A DNA stretch of 64,000 nucleotides from Propioniciclava sp. MC1595 (GTDB taxonomy: Bacteria > Actinomycetota > Actinomycetes > Propionibacteriales > Propionibacteriaceae), in contig NZ_CP071870.1 in the NCBI RefSeq assembly GCF_017569205.1, forward strand, positions 2,976,001-3,040,000, written 5' to 3'. Positions 34,403 to 43,797 of the stretch are shown piece by piece. The notes beneath the pieces are model-generated. The model ran no database searches, was not told the origin of the DNA, and saw nothing but the letters and a program-made list of their open reading frames with translations. Each line of letters opens with the position of its first letter. Positions within the stretch are counted from its first letter, which is position 1. The translations under genes were made by a program, and so were the position numbers.

Positions 34403-36823
34403 ATGCGTGCACCAACCGTGGGTCGCAAACTGTATTCGGCCTTGATGTTCCTCCTCGTCAGCGTCCTCGGCGGGGTCCTCGTGGCCGGTGTCGCCGTGCC
34501 CGCGGCAGGAGTGACCGCCGAACTCGCCAAGGTCAGCGCCAACGCGCTGCAGGCGCTGCCGAAGGACATCGAGACGCCTCCCCCCGCCGAGGGGTCGACG
34601 GTGCTCATGGCCGACGGGACGGTCCTGACCAACTTCTTCGACGAGAACCGTGCCTACGTGCCGCTGTCGGAGATCTCCGACACCATGAAGCAGGCCCAGA
34701 TGGCCGTGGAGGACCAGCGCTTCTACCTCCACGGCGCCCTGGACCTCCGCGGCACGCTGCGCGCCCTCGTGCGCACCTCCAGCGGCAACATGCAGGGCGG
34801 CTCGACCCTCACCCAGCAGTACGTGAAGCTCGCGCTGCTCGACAAGGCCGTCGCCGACAACGACGCCGAGGGCATCGCCGCCGCCTACGACCGCACCTTC
34901 GCCCGCAAGCTGCTCGAGCTCCGCTATGCGATCGCGCTGGAGGAGAAGCTCAGCAAGGACGAGATCCTCGAGCGCTACCTGAACCTCTCCTACTACGGGG
35001 CTGGCGCCTACGGCGTCGAGGCGGCCGCCAAGCGGTACTTCAACGTCTCCGCCAAGGACCTCGACCTGACCCAGTCGGCCATGCTCGCGGGCCTTGTGCG
35101 CAACCCGGCCACGTCCGACCCCATCCGCTACCCCAAGATCGCGCTCGAGCGCCGCAACAACGTGTTGGACGTCATGCTCAGCCAGGCCGACAAGCCCGAG
35201 GTGTGGCACTTCATCCCGGCGGTGACCAAGGCCCAGGTGGCCGCCGCCAAGGAGACGGGCTTCGACCCGGCGCTGGTCACCGAGACCCCGCACGGGTGCG
35301 TGGCCTCTGAGTTCCAGAACCTGTGCAACACGGTCCTCGAGGTCCTGTTGCAGATGCCGAGCCTGGGCCCCGACCGGGCGTCCCGCGAGCGGATGGTCGA
35401 GCGCGGCGGCCTCACCATCCAGACCGAGATCGACGGGCGCACCCAGCGCGCGGCCCAGTCCGCCGTGTCGAACTACGTGCACCCCACCGACCCCGTCATC
35501 GGGCTGATGGTGATGATCGAGCCCGGCACCGGGTTGATCAAGGGTATGGCGCAGAGCCGGCCCAACATCGGCACCAACCCCGGCGAGACGTTCCTGAACT
35601 ACGCGATGGAGAAGGAGATCGGCAAGGCGGCCGGCTACTTCGGTGGCTCGACCTACAAGATGTTCGTGCTGGCCGCGGCCATCGCCAAGGGCTACCCGAC
35701 CAGCCGCACCTACGACGCCCCGAAGCAGCGCGACTGGAAGGGCGAGATCTTCAAGAACTGCGATGGTCCGTTCCGGTTCAACAGCCCGTACGACCCGCGC
35801 AACGCCGGCGGATCCGGGACCTTCGACATGTACTCGGGCACCAAGCACTCGGTGAACAACTACTTCATCGCCCTGGAGCAGGACGTCGGTATCTGCGACT
35901 CGATCAGGATGGCCGAGACGCTGGGCCTGAAGATCCAGTACAAGAAGGGCGAGGACATCAACGTCCTGTCCAACTATCCGTCGTTCACGCTCGGCGCAGC
36001 AGAGTCGTCGCCCATCTCCCTGGCGAACGCCTACGCGACGCTGGCCGCGCGCGGCATGCGCTGCGACCCGATCCTGCTGAAGGGTGTGGTCAACAAGGCC
36101 GGCAAGGAGTTCGAGGTCCCCCAGGCCAACTGCGAGCAGGTGATCCCCCCCGAGATCGCCGACCGGATCACCGACGTGATGCGCGGTCCGTTCAACGGCG
36201 GCACGGCGTCCAGCTCCAACATCCGGGGCTACGACCTGGCCGGCAAGACCGGCACCGACGGCAGCAACACCAAGGCCGTCTGGCTGGTCGGCTACACGCC
36301 CAACCTCGCCGGCGCGGCGATGATCGGCATCGACCCCATGCACGAGCGCTTCAAGGGCCAGAAGTACGACAACATCAAGCTGCAGAACCAGCCCGTGCGC
36401 AGCGGCACCGCCCGCCTGCGCGGCAGCTCGGGCCGCGAAGCCGGCCAGGGCATCTGGCTGCCGGCCATGCGGGCGGCGCTCGAGGGCATGCCGCGCGACC
36501 GCTTCGTGCCCCCGACCCAGTACGTGCCGCCGACGGTCTCGGTGCCCAGCTGCTCGGGCCTGGGCCTCAACGAGTGCCGCGCGAAGCTGCAGGAGGCCGG
36601 CTTCGGCACCTCGATCAGCCAGCAGGAGAACGCCGAGCCCGCCGGCACCTTCCTCGGCATCTCGCCGCGGGACCGCGCGCCGCAGTTCAGCACCATCCGC
36701 CTGCTGGTCTCGTCCGGCCCGGCCCCCAAGCCGGAGCCGACGCCCGACCCGAACAGCGCCCCGCCCTCGTCGGAGCCGCCCAGCGAGCCCCCGCCGGCTG
36801 AGCCGCCCAGGGGCCGCGGGTGA
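34403..36823 (+). CDS. Bifunctional penicillin-binding protein with PASTA domain (PonA2 type)
   Basis: An 806-residue class A PBP. A short cytoplasmic start and one membrane helix (about 10-36) lead to the glycosyltransferase domain (GT51), with the catalytic Glu103 in AVEDQRFYLHG and QGGSTLTQQYVK. The transpeptidase has STYK (Ser about 416), the SVN motif in KHSVNNYF and KTGT near 614. One PASTA domain (about 710-775) and a Pro-rich tail follow. It polymerises and cross-links peptidoglycan. The stop overlaps the metallophosphoesterase GTG by 4 nt, as in ponA2-Rv3683. Confidence 0.95.
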   Translation: MRAPTVGRKLYSALMFLLVSVLGGVLVAGVAVPAAGVTAELAKVSANALQALPKDIETPPPAEGSTVLMADGTVLTNFFDENRAYVPLSEISDTMKQAQMAVEDQRFYLHGALDLRGTLRALVRTSSGNMQGGSTLTQQYVKLALLDKAVADNDAEGIAAAYDRTFARKLLELRYAIALEEKLSKDEILERYLNLSYYGAGAYGVEAAAKRYFNVSAKDLDLTQSAMLAGLVRNPATSDPIRYPKIALERRNNVLDVMLSQADKPEVWHFIPAVTKAQVAAAKETGFDPALVTETPHGCVASEFQNLCNTVLEVLLQMPSLGPDRASRERMVERGGLTIQTEIDGRTQRAAQSAVSNYVHPTDPVIGLMVMIEPGTGLIKGMAQSRPNIGTNPGETFLNYAMEKEIGKAAGYFGGSTYKMFVLAAAIAKGYPTSRTYDAPKQRDWKGEIFKNCDGPFRFNSPYDPRNAGGSGTFDMYSGTKHSVNNYFIALEQDVGICDSIRMAETLGLKIQYKKGEDINVLSNYPSFTLGAAESSPISLANAYATLAARGMRCDPILLKGVVNKAGKEFEVPQANCEQVIPPEIADRITDVMRGPFNGGTASSSNIRGYDLAGKTGTDGSNTKAVWLVGYTPNLAGAAMIGIDPMHERFKGQKYDNIKLQNQPVRSGTARLRGSSGREAGQGIWLPAMRAALEGMPRDRFVPPTQYVPPTVSVPSCSGLGLNECRAKLQEAGFGTSISQQENAEPAGTFLGISPRDRAPQFSTIRLLVSSGPAPKPEPTPDPNSAPPSSEPPSEPPPAEPPRGRG

Positions 36824-37722
36824 TCGGCCGCCTCGCCGCCGGCGCGGCGGCCGTCGGCGCGGGCTGCCTCGCGTATGGCATCGGGATCGAGCGCACCGCG
36901 TTCCAGGTGCGACGCTTCCCGGTGGCGGTCCTGCCCCCGGGGGCCGACCCGATCCGGCTGCTGCACGTGTCCGACATCCACCTGCTCCCCCGGCAGACCC
37001 GCAAGCGGGACTTCCTCCGCGGGCTCGCGGGCCTGCAGCCCGACGTGGTCGTGACCACCGGGGACAACATCTCCTCCCCCGACGCGGTCGAGCCGCTCAT
37101 CGACTCCCTCGGACGCCTCGTCGAGGTCCCGGGCGTGTTCGTGTTCGGCTCCAACGACTTCGAGCTGCCCCGGTTCAACCTGCCGGTGAAGTACCTGCTC
37201 GGGTCGTCCAAGCCGAGCAAGCGCAGTCCCGACCCCCTGCCGACGGACGCCCTCCGCGCGGCCCTCGAGGGCATCGGGTGGACCTACCTGGAGGAGCGCC
37301 GGGCCGAGCTCGAGGTGAACGGCCAGAAGCTGCGCTTCCGCGGCACCGGCGACGCCCACCACGGTCGGGACGACTACCCGGCCGTCGCGGGGCCGGCGTC
37401 CGATGACGCGGTCGAGATCGGCGTCACGCACGCCCCCTACCTCCGGATCCTCGACGCCATGACCGCCGACGGGGTGGGGCTGGTCCTGGCCGGCCACACG
37501 CACGGCGGCCAGGTCTGCATCCCGGGCCGCGGGGCGATCGTCACCAACTGCGACCTGCCGCCCGAGAAGGCGAAGGGCCTCTTCGAGCACAGCGCCGGCG
37601 GGCGGACCGCGCAGGTCCACGTCTCCGCCGGGGTCGGCATGTCGCCGTTCGCCCCCTACCGGTTCGCGTGTCCGCCCGAGGTCACCCTCCTGACCCTGAC
37701 GCCGCGCTCGGACGCGATGTGA
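36820..37722 (+). CDS. Metallophosphoesterase
   Basis: A 300-residue calcineurin-like phosphoesterase. It has an N-terminal hydrophobic segment (about 1-20) that may anchor it, then LLHVSDIHLLP (metal ligands Asp and His), TTGDNIS, FGSNDFELP (Asn-Asp in place of Asn-His) and LAGHTHGGQVCIPG. The family hydrolyses phosphodiesters or envelope pyrophosphates; the substrate is unknown. Translational coupling to the PBP gene by a GTGA overlap suggests a role in the cell envelope. Confidence 0.88.
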   Translation: MIGRLAAGAAAVGAGCLAYGIGIERTAFQVRRFPVAVLPPGADPIRLLHVSDIHLLPRQTRKRDFLRGLAGLQPDVVVTTGDNISSPDAVEPLIDSLGRLVEVPGVFVFGSNDFELPRFNLPVKYLLGSSKPSKRSPDPLPTDALRAALEGIGWTYLEERRAELEVNGQKLRFRGTGDAHHGRDDYPAVAGPASDDAVEIGVTHAPYLRILDAMTADGVGLVLAGHTHGGQVCIPGRGAIVTNCDLPPEKAKGLFEHSAGGRTAQVHVSAGVGMSPFAPYRFACPPEVTLLTLTPRSDAM

Positions 37723-37769
37723 GATTCCACCCGGCGTGGGATATGCTCTTCCTCGGCCCTAGAGGCCAT

Positions 37770-37846
<77 letters not shown>

Positions 37847-37880
37847 CGAAGGGCCGGATCCACGCAGATCCGGCCCTTCG
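37847..37880 (+). terminator. Terminator of tRNA-Pro
   Basis: A perfect 14-bp stem, CGAAGGGCCGGATC with GATCCGGCCCTTCG, and a 6-nt loop begin directly after the CCA. It lies 15 nt before the end of the convergent monooxygenase remnant and could serve both. Confidence 0.85.
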
Positions 37881-37894
37881 GCGTCGTCGTCCGC

Positions 37895-38804
37895 TCAGCG
37901 GATCGGGATCGGCTCGTACATCGCGGGCTCGTCCTCGGGGAACAGGGCGGTCGGGCCCCAGACCCAGTCGGTGAACGCCCACTCGTGCGGGTCGAGGCCG
38001 TCGAAGACGGCGTTGCGCGCGAGGCGCTCCTCGTCACGCAGGTGCCCGGCGAGGGCCTTGGGCGACTCGAAGACCGCGACCTGGTTGAACATCTCGCCCG
38101 CGCGCAGGGCGTACTGCACGAAGTGGCAGCCGGGGCCGACGTAGACCTGGACGGCGTCGGGGTCGATGTCGTTCTCGGCGGCGAGCTCGATCGGCACGGC
38201 GCCGCGGTAGGCGACGTAGGCCGAGCTGACGGGCTCGTCCTGCACGATCGAGGCGCGCGCGACCGAGTGGATGCCGTCGGCGGCGATCACCACGTCGGCC
38301 TCGTCGGTGGAACCGTCGTCGAACGTGACCCGGGCGCCGCCGTCGACGTTGTCGTACGCGACGGCCTTCATGCCGCCGTGCAGCTCGACGCCCTGGCGCT
38401 GTGCGGCGCGCAGGAAGATGCCGTGCAGGTCGGAGCGGTGGATCACCATGTAGGGCGTCCCGTAGCGCTCCTCCACCCGGCGCAGGTCGAGGTGGATGAG
38501 CTCGCGGGGCGTCCACGGCGTCCTTCATGACCATGCGGTCGGGGACGACGCCGAGGCGCTTGGCCTCGTCGAGCAGGCCCAGGTCGTCGAGGATGCTGGT
38601 GCAGTTCGAGGCGATCTGCATGCCGGCCCCGACCTCGCCGAACTCGCGCTGGCGCTCGTACAGCTTGACCGTGAGGCCCTTCTGGGTGAGGGCGGTGGCC
38701 GCGGCGAGGCCGCCGATGCCGCCCCCGATGATGAGCACGTCGGCGCGCTTGCCGGACGTGAACTCCTGGACCTCGGTGCCCTCACGGCGGGCGTTGACGT
38801 CCAT
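37895..38804 (-). pseudogene. Broken FAD-dependent aromatic monooxygenase (salicylate/3-hydroxybenzoate hydroxylase type)
   Basis: The N-terminal 99 residues carry the FAD fingerprint VLIIGGGIGGLAAATALTQ and FGEVGAGMQIASN. The frame then shifts at a run of four G (38506-38509): one extra base turns GCC-CGC-GAG into GCC-CCG-CGA. The following 203 residues in the other frame match the same family (VIHRSDLHGIFLRAAQRQG, VVIAADGIHSVAR). It stops before the GDAAH motif that binds FAD, about 100 residues short of the usual 390-400. So the gene is frameshifted and truncated; a sequencing error could explain the shift but not the missing end. Confidence 0.8.
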
Positions 38805-38830
38805 CGTCTCGTTGGACTGAACCTCTTCGC

Positions 38831-39098
38831 ACGTCGGGCGGGCTGGCGATCCTCGCCGAGCTCACCGACGAGGAGGTCCTGGCCCTCTACGCGCAGGCGC
38901 CTGAGGGGCCAAGGGCTGTCCGAGCGCGGCGTGCTCGCGCTCGGGCACGCCATTCACGACCCCGACGGGGTCGCGATCGCCTCCCTGGGCATCGCGATGC
39001 CGGCCAGCCGGTTCGAGCCGCCGATGGTGCGTCCGATGGTCGCGACGTTGCGCAAGGCCGCCCGCGAGATCGAGGGACGCCTCGCCGAGGAGGCCTAG
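38831..39098 (+). pseudogene. IclR-type regulator remnant
   Basis: One frame from 38831 reads GGLAILAELTDEEVLALYAQ, the IclR effector-domain helix that follows the TS-G-A motif. Another frame from about 38913 to 39098 reads RGVLALGHAIHDPDGVAIAS and LGIAMPASRF, the end of an IclR effector domain. About 40 residues between them, and the whole DNA-binding domain, are missing. IclR proteins commonly flank aromatic hydroxylase genes, so it probably decayed together with the neighbouring monooxygenase. Confidence 0.65.
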
Positions 39099-39628
39099 CC
39101 GGCCGCCTTCTCCAGGGCGTCGAGGAGGTCGGTGAGCTCCTGCGTCCGGCGCTCGAGCGGGGCGAACAACCCGTCGGCCCAGTCGAAGAAGGAGTTCAGG
39201 TTGAGCTCGGCCCGGGTCACGGTCATCGAGAAGTTGGCCAGCACGAGGCGCCAGTTCTCGATCGCGCGCACGCCGCCCACCGAGCCGTAGCCGACCAGGG
39301 CGGCGGTCTTGCCGACCCACTCCTGCCCGAGGCTGTCGACGGCGTTCTTGAGCGCCCCCGGGACGCCGTGGTTGTACTCGGGCGTCACGAAGATGTACGC
39401 GTCGCACGCGTCGATGGCGTCGCTCCACGCCTGCACGCGCTCGTCGTCGTAGGACTTCTTCGCCCTCATCGGGTGCGTGTTGGTGGTCAACAGCGGCACG
39501 TCGAACGCCTTGAGGTCGATGAGCTCGTAGGTCGCCTCCCGACCGGCGGCCCCCTTGGCCACCCAGTTCGCCACGGCCTCGCCCGCGCGCCCGTCGCGCA
39601 CCGAGCCCAGCACGATCCCCACCTTCAT
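39095..39628 (-). CDS. NADPH-dependent FMN reductase (flavodoxin fold)
   Basis: A 177-residue flavoprotein. It starts MKVGIVLGSVRDGRAGEAVA (the FMN phosphate-binding GSxR loop). TPEYNHGVPGALKNAVD near residue 85 is the second FMN loop. The family reduces FMN, quinones or azo dyes with NAD(P)H. A GAGGGGGAA ribosome site lies 5 nt before the ATG. Its last 4 nt overlap the IclR remnant, which supports the idea that the remnant is under no constraint. Confidence 0.88.
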   Translation of the reverse strand: MKVGIVLGSVRDGRAGEAVANWVAKGAAGREATYELIDLKAFDVPLLTTNTHPMRAKKSYDDERVQAWSDAIDACDAYIFVTPEYNHGVPGALKNAVDSLGQEWVGKTAALVGYGSVGGVRAIENWRLVLANFSMTVTRAELNLNSFFDWADGLFAPLERRTQELTDLLDALEKAAG

Positions 39629-39647
39629 GCGTGTTCCCCCTCGTCAG

Positions 39648-40727
39648 TCAGCCGATGACCGCCACGGCGTCCGCGTCGGTCCTCACCCCGACCGTGGCCG
39701 ACCCGATCTTCTCCGGCAGGCGAAGCTCCGCCTTCTGGCCGCTGGGGAGCAGGACGGTGACGGAGACGTAGCCACGGCGTCCGCGCTGTTCACGCACCGC
39801 GACCTGCAGCCCGTTCGGGTCGACCGACAGGCTCTCGGGGCCGAGCGCGACGACGTGGCGGGCTGCGAGCTCGCCGAGGCCGAGGGCCTCCGCGTCGACC
39901 TGGGTGAGGAACGTCGAGTAGCCGAGGAAGGTGGCCACGTCGGCGCTCGCCGGGCGCCGCCACAGGGCGTCGGGTGTGTCGAGCTGCAGCAGCTGGCCGT
40001 CGGCGAGGATCGCGACGCGGTCGGCGAGGGCAAAGGCCTCGTCCTGGTCGTGCGTGACGTGGACGGCGGTCGTGCCGGTGCGGCGCAGCACCTCGCCGAG
40101 CACCTCGACCAGGTGCTCGCGCAGGCCCCGGTCGAGGGCCGAGAGCGGCTCGTCGAGCAGGAGCAGGCGGGGGGCGGGGGCGAGCGCGCGGGCCAGGGCG
40201 ACGCGCTGGGCCTGGCCGCCCGAGAGCTCGGTGACTTTGCGGTCCTGGTAGCCGGGCAGGCCGACGAGCTCGAGGAACCGGTCGACCACCTCGGGTCGGC
40301 GCCCGCGGGGCAGCTTGTGGAGACCGTAGGCGACGTTCTTGCCGACGGTCAGGCTCGGGAACAGCGCCGGCTCCTGGAACATCATCCCGAAGTTGCGCTT
40401 GTGGGTGGGGGTGCCGGCGAGGTCGCGGCCGTCCCAGGTGATGCGGCCCTCGGCCAGCGGCTCGAGGCCGGCGATCGCGCGCAGCAGCGAGCTCTTCCCC
40501 GAGCCCGAGGCGCCGAGCAGGGCGACCACCTCGCCGGGCGCCACGTGCAGGGACACGCCGTCGACCGCGGTGACCGTGCGCACCTCGCCCGGGGCCGGCC
40601 GCTTGGGCGGGACCCACGTGACCACGGGTCGCTTGCTCGGCGTCGTGTAGCGCTGGTCGTTGCCGGTGACGCGGTAGCGCACCACCACGTCCTCGACGCC
40701 CAGCCCGGCGCCTGCCTCGTTCACCAT
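39648..40727 (-). CDS. ABC importer ATP-binding protein (thiamine/iron type)
   Basis: A 359-residue ATPase. Walker A is LLGASGSGKSSLLRAIAG (about 79), the Q-loop is MMFQEPALFP, the signature is ELSGGQAQRVALARAL, Walker B is LLLLDEPLSALD and the H-loop is AVHVTHDQDEA. The C-terminal 110 residues form an extra beta domain (TOBE-like), and a 60-residue N-terminal extension precedes the ATPase. It is the last gene of the TPP-riboswitch operon, so thiamine or a precursor is the likely cargo. It overlaps the permease gene by 7 bp. Confidence 0.88.
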   Translation of the reverse strand: MVNEAGAGLGVEDVVVRYRVTGNDQRYTTPSKRPVVTWVPPKRPAPGEVRTVTAVDGVSLHVAPGEVVALLGASGSGKSSLLRAIAGLEPLAEGRITWDGRDLAGTPTHKRNFGMMFQEPALFPSLTVGKNVAYGLHKLPRGRRPEVVDRFLELVGLPGYQDRKVTELSGGQAQRVALARALAPAPRLLLLDEPLSALDRGLREHLVEVLGEVLRRTGTTAVHVTHDQDEAFALADRVAILADGQLLQLDTPDALWRRPASADVATFLGYSTFLTQVDAEALGLGELAARHVVALGPESLSVDPNGLQVAVREQRGRRGYVSVTVLLPSGQKAELRLPEKIGSATVGVRTDADAVAVIG

Positions 40728-42364
40728 GTCGTGGCCTCCTCCGGCCTCATCCTCTCAGCCAACCCCATCACGACCGCGCAGCCGACCGCCAGCAGCACCG
40801 CGGCCGCCATGCCCATGCCCTGGTTCTCCAGGCCGGGGCGTCCGATCAGCCGGAACACCACCACGGGCAGGGTCGGCTCGTCGGGCCGGGCCAGGAACGA
40901 CGTCGCCCCGAACTCGCCCAGGCTCGTCGCGAACGCGAACCCGGTCGCCAGCCCGAGGCCGCGGGCCACGAACGCGAGGTCGACGTCGCGCAGCACCTTG
41001 CCCGGGGACGCCCCCAGCACCGCCGCCGCCTCCCGCAGCCGCGGGTCGATGGCCCGCAGGACCGGCAGCAGCACCCGCACGACGAGGGGCAGCGCCACGA
41101 TGGCTTGCGCGATGGGGACCAGGATCATCGAGCTGCGCAGGTCCAGGGGCGGGCGGTTGAGCGTGATCAGGAACCCGAACCCCACCGTCACCGCGCTGAC
41201 GCCCAGCGGCAGCATGAACGCGGCGTCCAGCAGGCCGAGCCCGCGGCGTCCGAGTTCGTTGCGGGGGCTGCGGGAGACGACGAGGCTGACGAGCAGGCCA
41301 AGCGCCAGGGCCAGCAGCGTGGCCACGGTGGCGGTGCGCAGGGAGTTGCCGACGGCGTCCCAGACCGGGACCGACAGCGTGCCGCCGCCGGTGGTGGCGA
41401 GGTTGCGGTAGTGGTCCAGGCCGAGGCCGGACGCCGTGGTCAGCGAGCGGAGCACCAGCGTCGAGATCGGGAACAGCAGCAGGCCCACCACGACGGCGGC
41501 GGTGACGAGGGTGGGCAGGGCGTCGCGCCGCAGGCGCCAGGGGGACTCGACCGAGGAGTCGGTGCGCAGCCGCTGCCCGCGGGCCTGCGTCGCCTGGAGC
41601 CGATTGGCGACGACGAGGCTCGCGCCCACCACGACGAGCTGCACGATCGACAGTGCCGCGGCGCCGCCGAGGTCGAGCAGTTGGGCGGTGAGGAACCAGA
41701 TCTCGGTCTCGATCGTGCCGTAGCCGGCGCCGCCCAGCACCATCACGACGCCGTACGCCGACGCGCAGAACAGGAACACCAGGGCGGCCGCGGAGAAGAT
41801 CGCCGGGGCCAGGGCGGGGAGGGTGACGGTGAGGAAGACACGGGCGGGCGAGGCGCCGAGCACGGACGCCGCCTGCTCGGTCCGCGGGTCGAGGGAGGCC
41901 CACAGGGCGCCCACCGTGCGGACGACGAGCGCGTAGTTGAAGAACACCAGGCTGGCGACGATGATCGCGAAGCTCTGGTCGAGGCCGAGGTGGCCGAGCG
42001 GCCCGGTCGAGATGACCAGGCTCTTGAACGCGACGCCGACCACCACGCTGGGCAGCACGAACGGGATCGTCACGATCGCGCGGACCAGCCAGCGCCCCGG
42101 GAACCGGGTGCGGTAGAGCACCCAGGCCCCCGGGACGCCGAGCAGGACCGACATGACGGTGCCGGCGGCCGCCTGCGCGAGGGTCGTGGTGATGACGCGC
42201 CACGTCCGCGGTTCGGAGAAGACCTGCTGGAAGCCCTCGAGCGAGAAGGCGCCGTCGGGGAAGAACCCCCGGGCCACCAGCGTGGCGACCGGCCAGGCGA
42301 AGAACACGCCGAGGAACGCCAGCGGGACCGCCCCCGCCAGCGTCCACCCGACGCGCCTGGTCAC
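40721..42364 (-). CDS. ABC importer permease (ThiP-like, duplicated)
   Basis: A 547-residue membrane protein with two BPD_transp_1 halves and about 12 membrane segments. Each half has an EAA loop: EQAASVLGASPARVFLTVTL near residue 185 and REAAAVLGASPGKVLRDVDL near 460. The fused double permease is typical of the ThiP/FbpB class. TPP control upstream points to thiamine import. The start is GTG 42364, 19 nt after the binding-protein gene. Confidence 0.9.
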   Translation of the reverse strand: MTRRVGWTLAGAVPLAFLGVFFAWPVATLVARGFFPDGAFSLEGFQQVFSEPRTWRVITTTLAQAAAGTVMSVLLGVPGAWVLYRTRFPGRWLVRAIVTIPFVLPSVVVGVAFKSLVISTGPLGHLGLDQSFAIIVASLVFFNYALVVRTVGALWASLDPRTEQAASVLGASPARVFLTVTLPALAPAIFSAAALVFLFCASAYGVVMVLGGAGYGTIETEIWFLTAQLLDLGGAAALSIVQLVVVGASLVVANRLQATQARGQRLRTDSSVESPWRLRRDALPTLVTAAVVVGLLLFPISTLVLRSLTTASGLGLDHYRNLATTGGGTLSVPVWDAVGNSLRTATVATLLALALGLLVSLVVSRSPRNELGRRGLGLLDAAFMLPLGVSAVTVGFGFLITLNRPPLDLRSSMILVPIAQAIVALPLVVRVLLPVLRAIDPRLREAAAVLGASPGKVLRDVDLAFVARGLGLATGFAFATSLGEFGATSFLARPDEPTLPVVVFRLIGRPGLENQGMGMAAAVLLAVGCAVVMGLAERMRPEEATTW

Positions 42365-42383
42365 CTTGGCCGACCCAGCCGAC

Positions 42384-43490
42384 TCAGCCGACGACGGTCG
42401 AGGTCCAGGTGCGGATCCAGCTGTCGCGCTGCTCCGCGATCTCGGTGGCCGGGACCGTGAAGGGGTTGTCGCTCAGCGGGGCGAACTGCACCCACTCGGC
42501 GGGCAGCTCGGTGCTGCGGACGGCCGGGTACATGTACATCTCGCCGGGGATGTCGGCCTGGACCTCGGGGCTGAGCAGGAACTCGATGAACTCCCCCGCG
42601 CCCTCGGGGTTGGCCGCGCCCTCGATGACGCCCGCGTACTCGACCTGGCGGAAACAGGTGCCCAGCAGGCTCTGGGTCGGGGCCTTGCCGTCGACGACCT
42701 CGAAGGCCGGCGAGGTGGAGTAGCTCAGCACGAGCGGGCGGGGGCCCTTGCCGGCGGAGCCGGAGAACTGGACGGAGTAGGCCTCGGTCCAGTCCTTGGC
42801 GACGAGCACGCCGTTGTCCTTCAGCTGCTTCCAGTAGTCGACCCAGCCCTCGCCCTTGGCGCCGACCGTCGCGGTCAGGAAGGCCAGCCCGGGCGAGCTG
42901 GAGGCCGGGTTGGAGACGACCAGGAGGTCCTTGTACTCGGGCTTGACCAGGTCGTCGAGCGTGGCGGGGATCGCCTTGCCGTTCGCCTCGAACCACGCGG
43001 TGTCGGCGTTGAGGCACACGTCGCCGAAGTCGATCGGGGTGAGGCGGTGGCTGTCGTCGGCCTTGAGCGCCTCGGCGTCGGCGGCCGGGATCGTCGTGGC
43101 CTCGTAGGGCGCCACCACGCCCTCGTCGAGCGCGCGCCCGGCGAAGGTGTTGTCGATGCCGAACACGACGTCGCCCAGCGGGGAGTCCTTGGTCAGCACG
43201 AGCTGGTTGGTCACGGTGCCGGCGTCGCCGGGGGCCACGAAGGTCACGTCGAGGCCGGAGTCGGCCTCGAACTTCGCGATCAGCTCCTCGCCCAGGTTGA
43301 ACGAGTCGTGCGTGACGACCGTGAGCTTGCCGTTGCTCGCGGGCGCCTGGCTGGTGGCCGCCGGGGTCTGGCCCGGGGCGTCCGGCGTGTTGGCCGGGGT
43401 CGCGGTCGGCGACGCCACACAGGACGCCAGCGCCAGGCTCCCGACCGCCGCCGCGGCGACGGCGAGGGTGGTACGACGGATGGTCGGCAT
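42384..43490 (-). CDS. Thiamine-type ABC transporter substrate-binding lipoprotein
   Basis: A 368-residue lipoprotein. The signal peptide ends in lipobox LALASC (Cys24), then comes a Thr/Pro-rich linker to about 52. The binding domain opens KLTVVTHDSFNLGEELIAKF and contains GDVVFGIDNTFAGRALDEGV and KDWTEAYSVQFSGSAGKGPR, as in ThiB/TbpA. It captures thiamine or its phosphates outside the cell. AAGGAGG lies 7 nt before the ATG, and the TPP riboswitch lies upstream. Confidence 0.92.
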   Translation of the reverse strand: MPTIRRTTLAVAAAAVGSLALASCVASPTATPANTPDAPGQTPAATSQAPASNGKLTVVTHDSFNLGEELIAKFEADSGLDVTFVAPGDAGTVTNQLVLTKDSPLGDVVFGIDNTFAGRALDEGVVAPYEATTIPAADAEALKADDSHRLTPIDFGDVCLNADTAWFEANGKAIPATLDDLVKPEYKDLLVVSNPASSSPGLAFLTATVGAKGEGWVDYWKQLKDNGVLVAKDWTEAYSVQFSGSAGKGPRPLVLSYSTSPAFEVVDGKAPTQSLLGTCFRQVEYAGVIEGAANPEGAGEFIEFLLSPEVQADIPGEMYMYPAVRSTELPAEWVQFAPLSDNPFTVPATEIAEQRDSWIRTWTSTVVG

Positions 43491-43539
43491 GGTTGTTCCT
43501 CCTTCTCGGAGGGGACGGCCACGGTGGCCGAATGAGATC

Positions 43540-43628
43540 TCGACTCCCTACGCCGGTGCTAACCGGATCAGGTTCGAGGGTCTGCGGTGCTCCGCACTCT
43601 CAGCGCCCCCTCGGGCGCTCCCCTGTCT
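43540..43628 (-). promoter_or_regulatory. TPP riboswitch (THI element) of the thiamine importer operon
   Basis: On the minus strand the conserved core is present in order: GGGGAGCGCC, then GCTGAGAGTGCGGAGCACCG, then GACCCTCGAACCTGATCCGG, TTAGCACCGGCG and TAGGGAG. This is the classic THI box fold. The ribosome site (AAGGAGG) is about 35 nt downstream, so control may be at translation. A -10 box TATTCT (43641-43636) fits an RNA start near 43629. Confidence 0.95.
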
Positions 43629-43680
43629 GGGGGCAAGAATACCCCGGACGCCGAAGGCACGGCCCTGATCACCCAGGGCT

Positions 43681-43768
43681 CGGACCGAACTCATGCACCG
43701 GCATGAGTCTGTCCCGGAATCAGGTCAATCCCGATGCCTGTGCCATGCCACGGCATGAGTTCGGTCCG
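43681..43768. repeat. 88-nt element with 16-bp perfect terminal inverted repeats
   Basis: CGGACCGAACTCATGC (43681-43696) is mirrored by GCATGAGTTCGGTCCG (43753-43768). Inside, ACTCATGC-accg-GCATGAGT forms a second, smaller hairpin. It lies between adk and the thiamine operon, both on the minus strand. It may be an adk terminator or a small palindromic repeat family. Confidence 0.7.
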
Positions 43769-43797
43769 CACGAGACAAGGGATACCGGACCCGGGCC

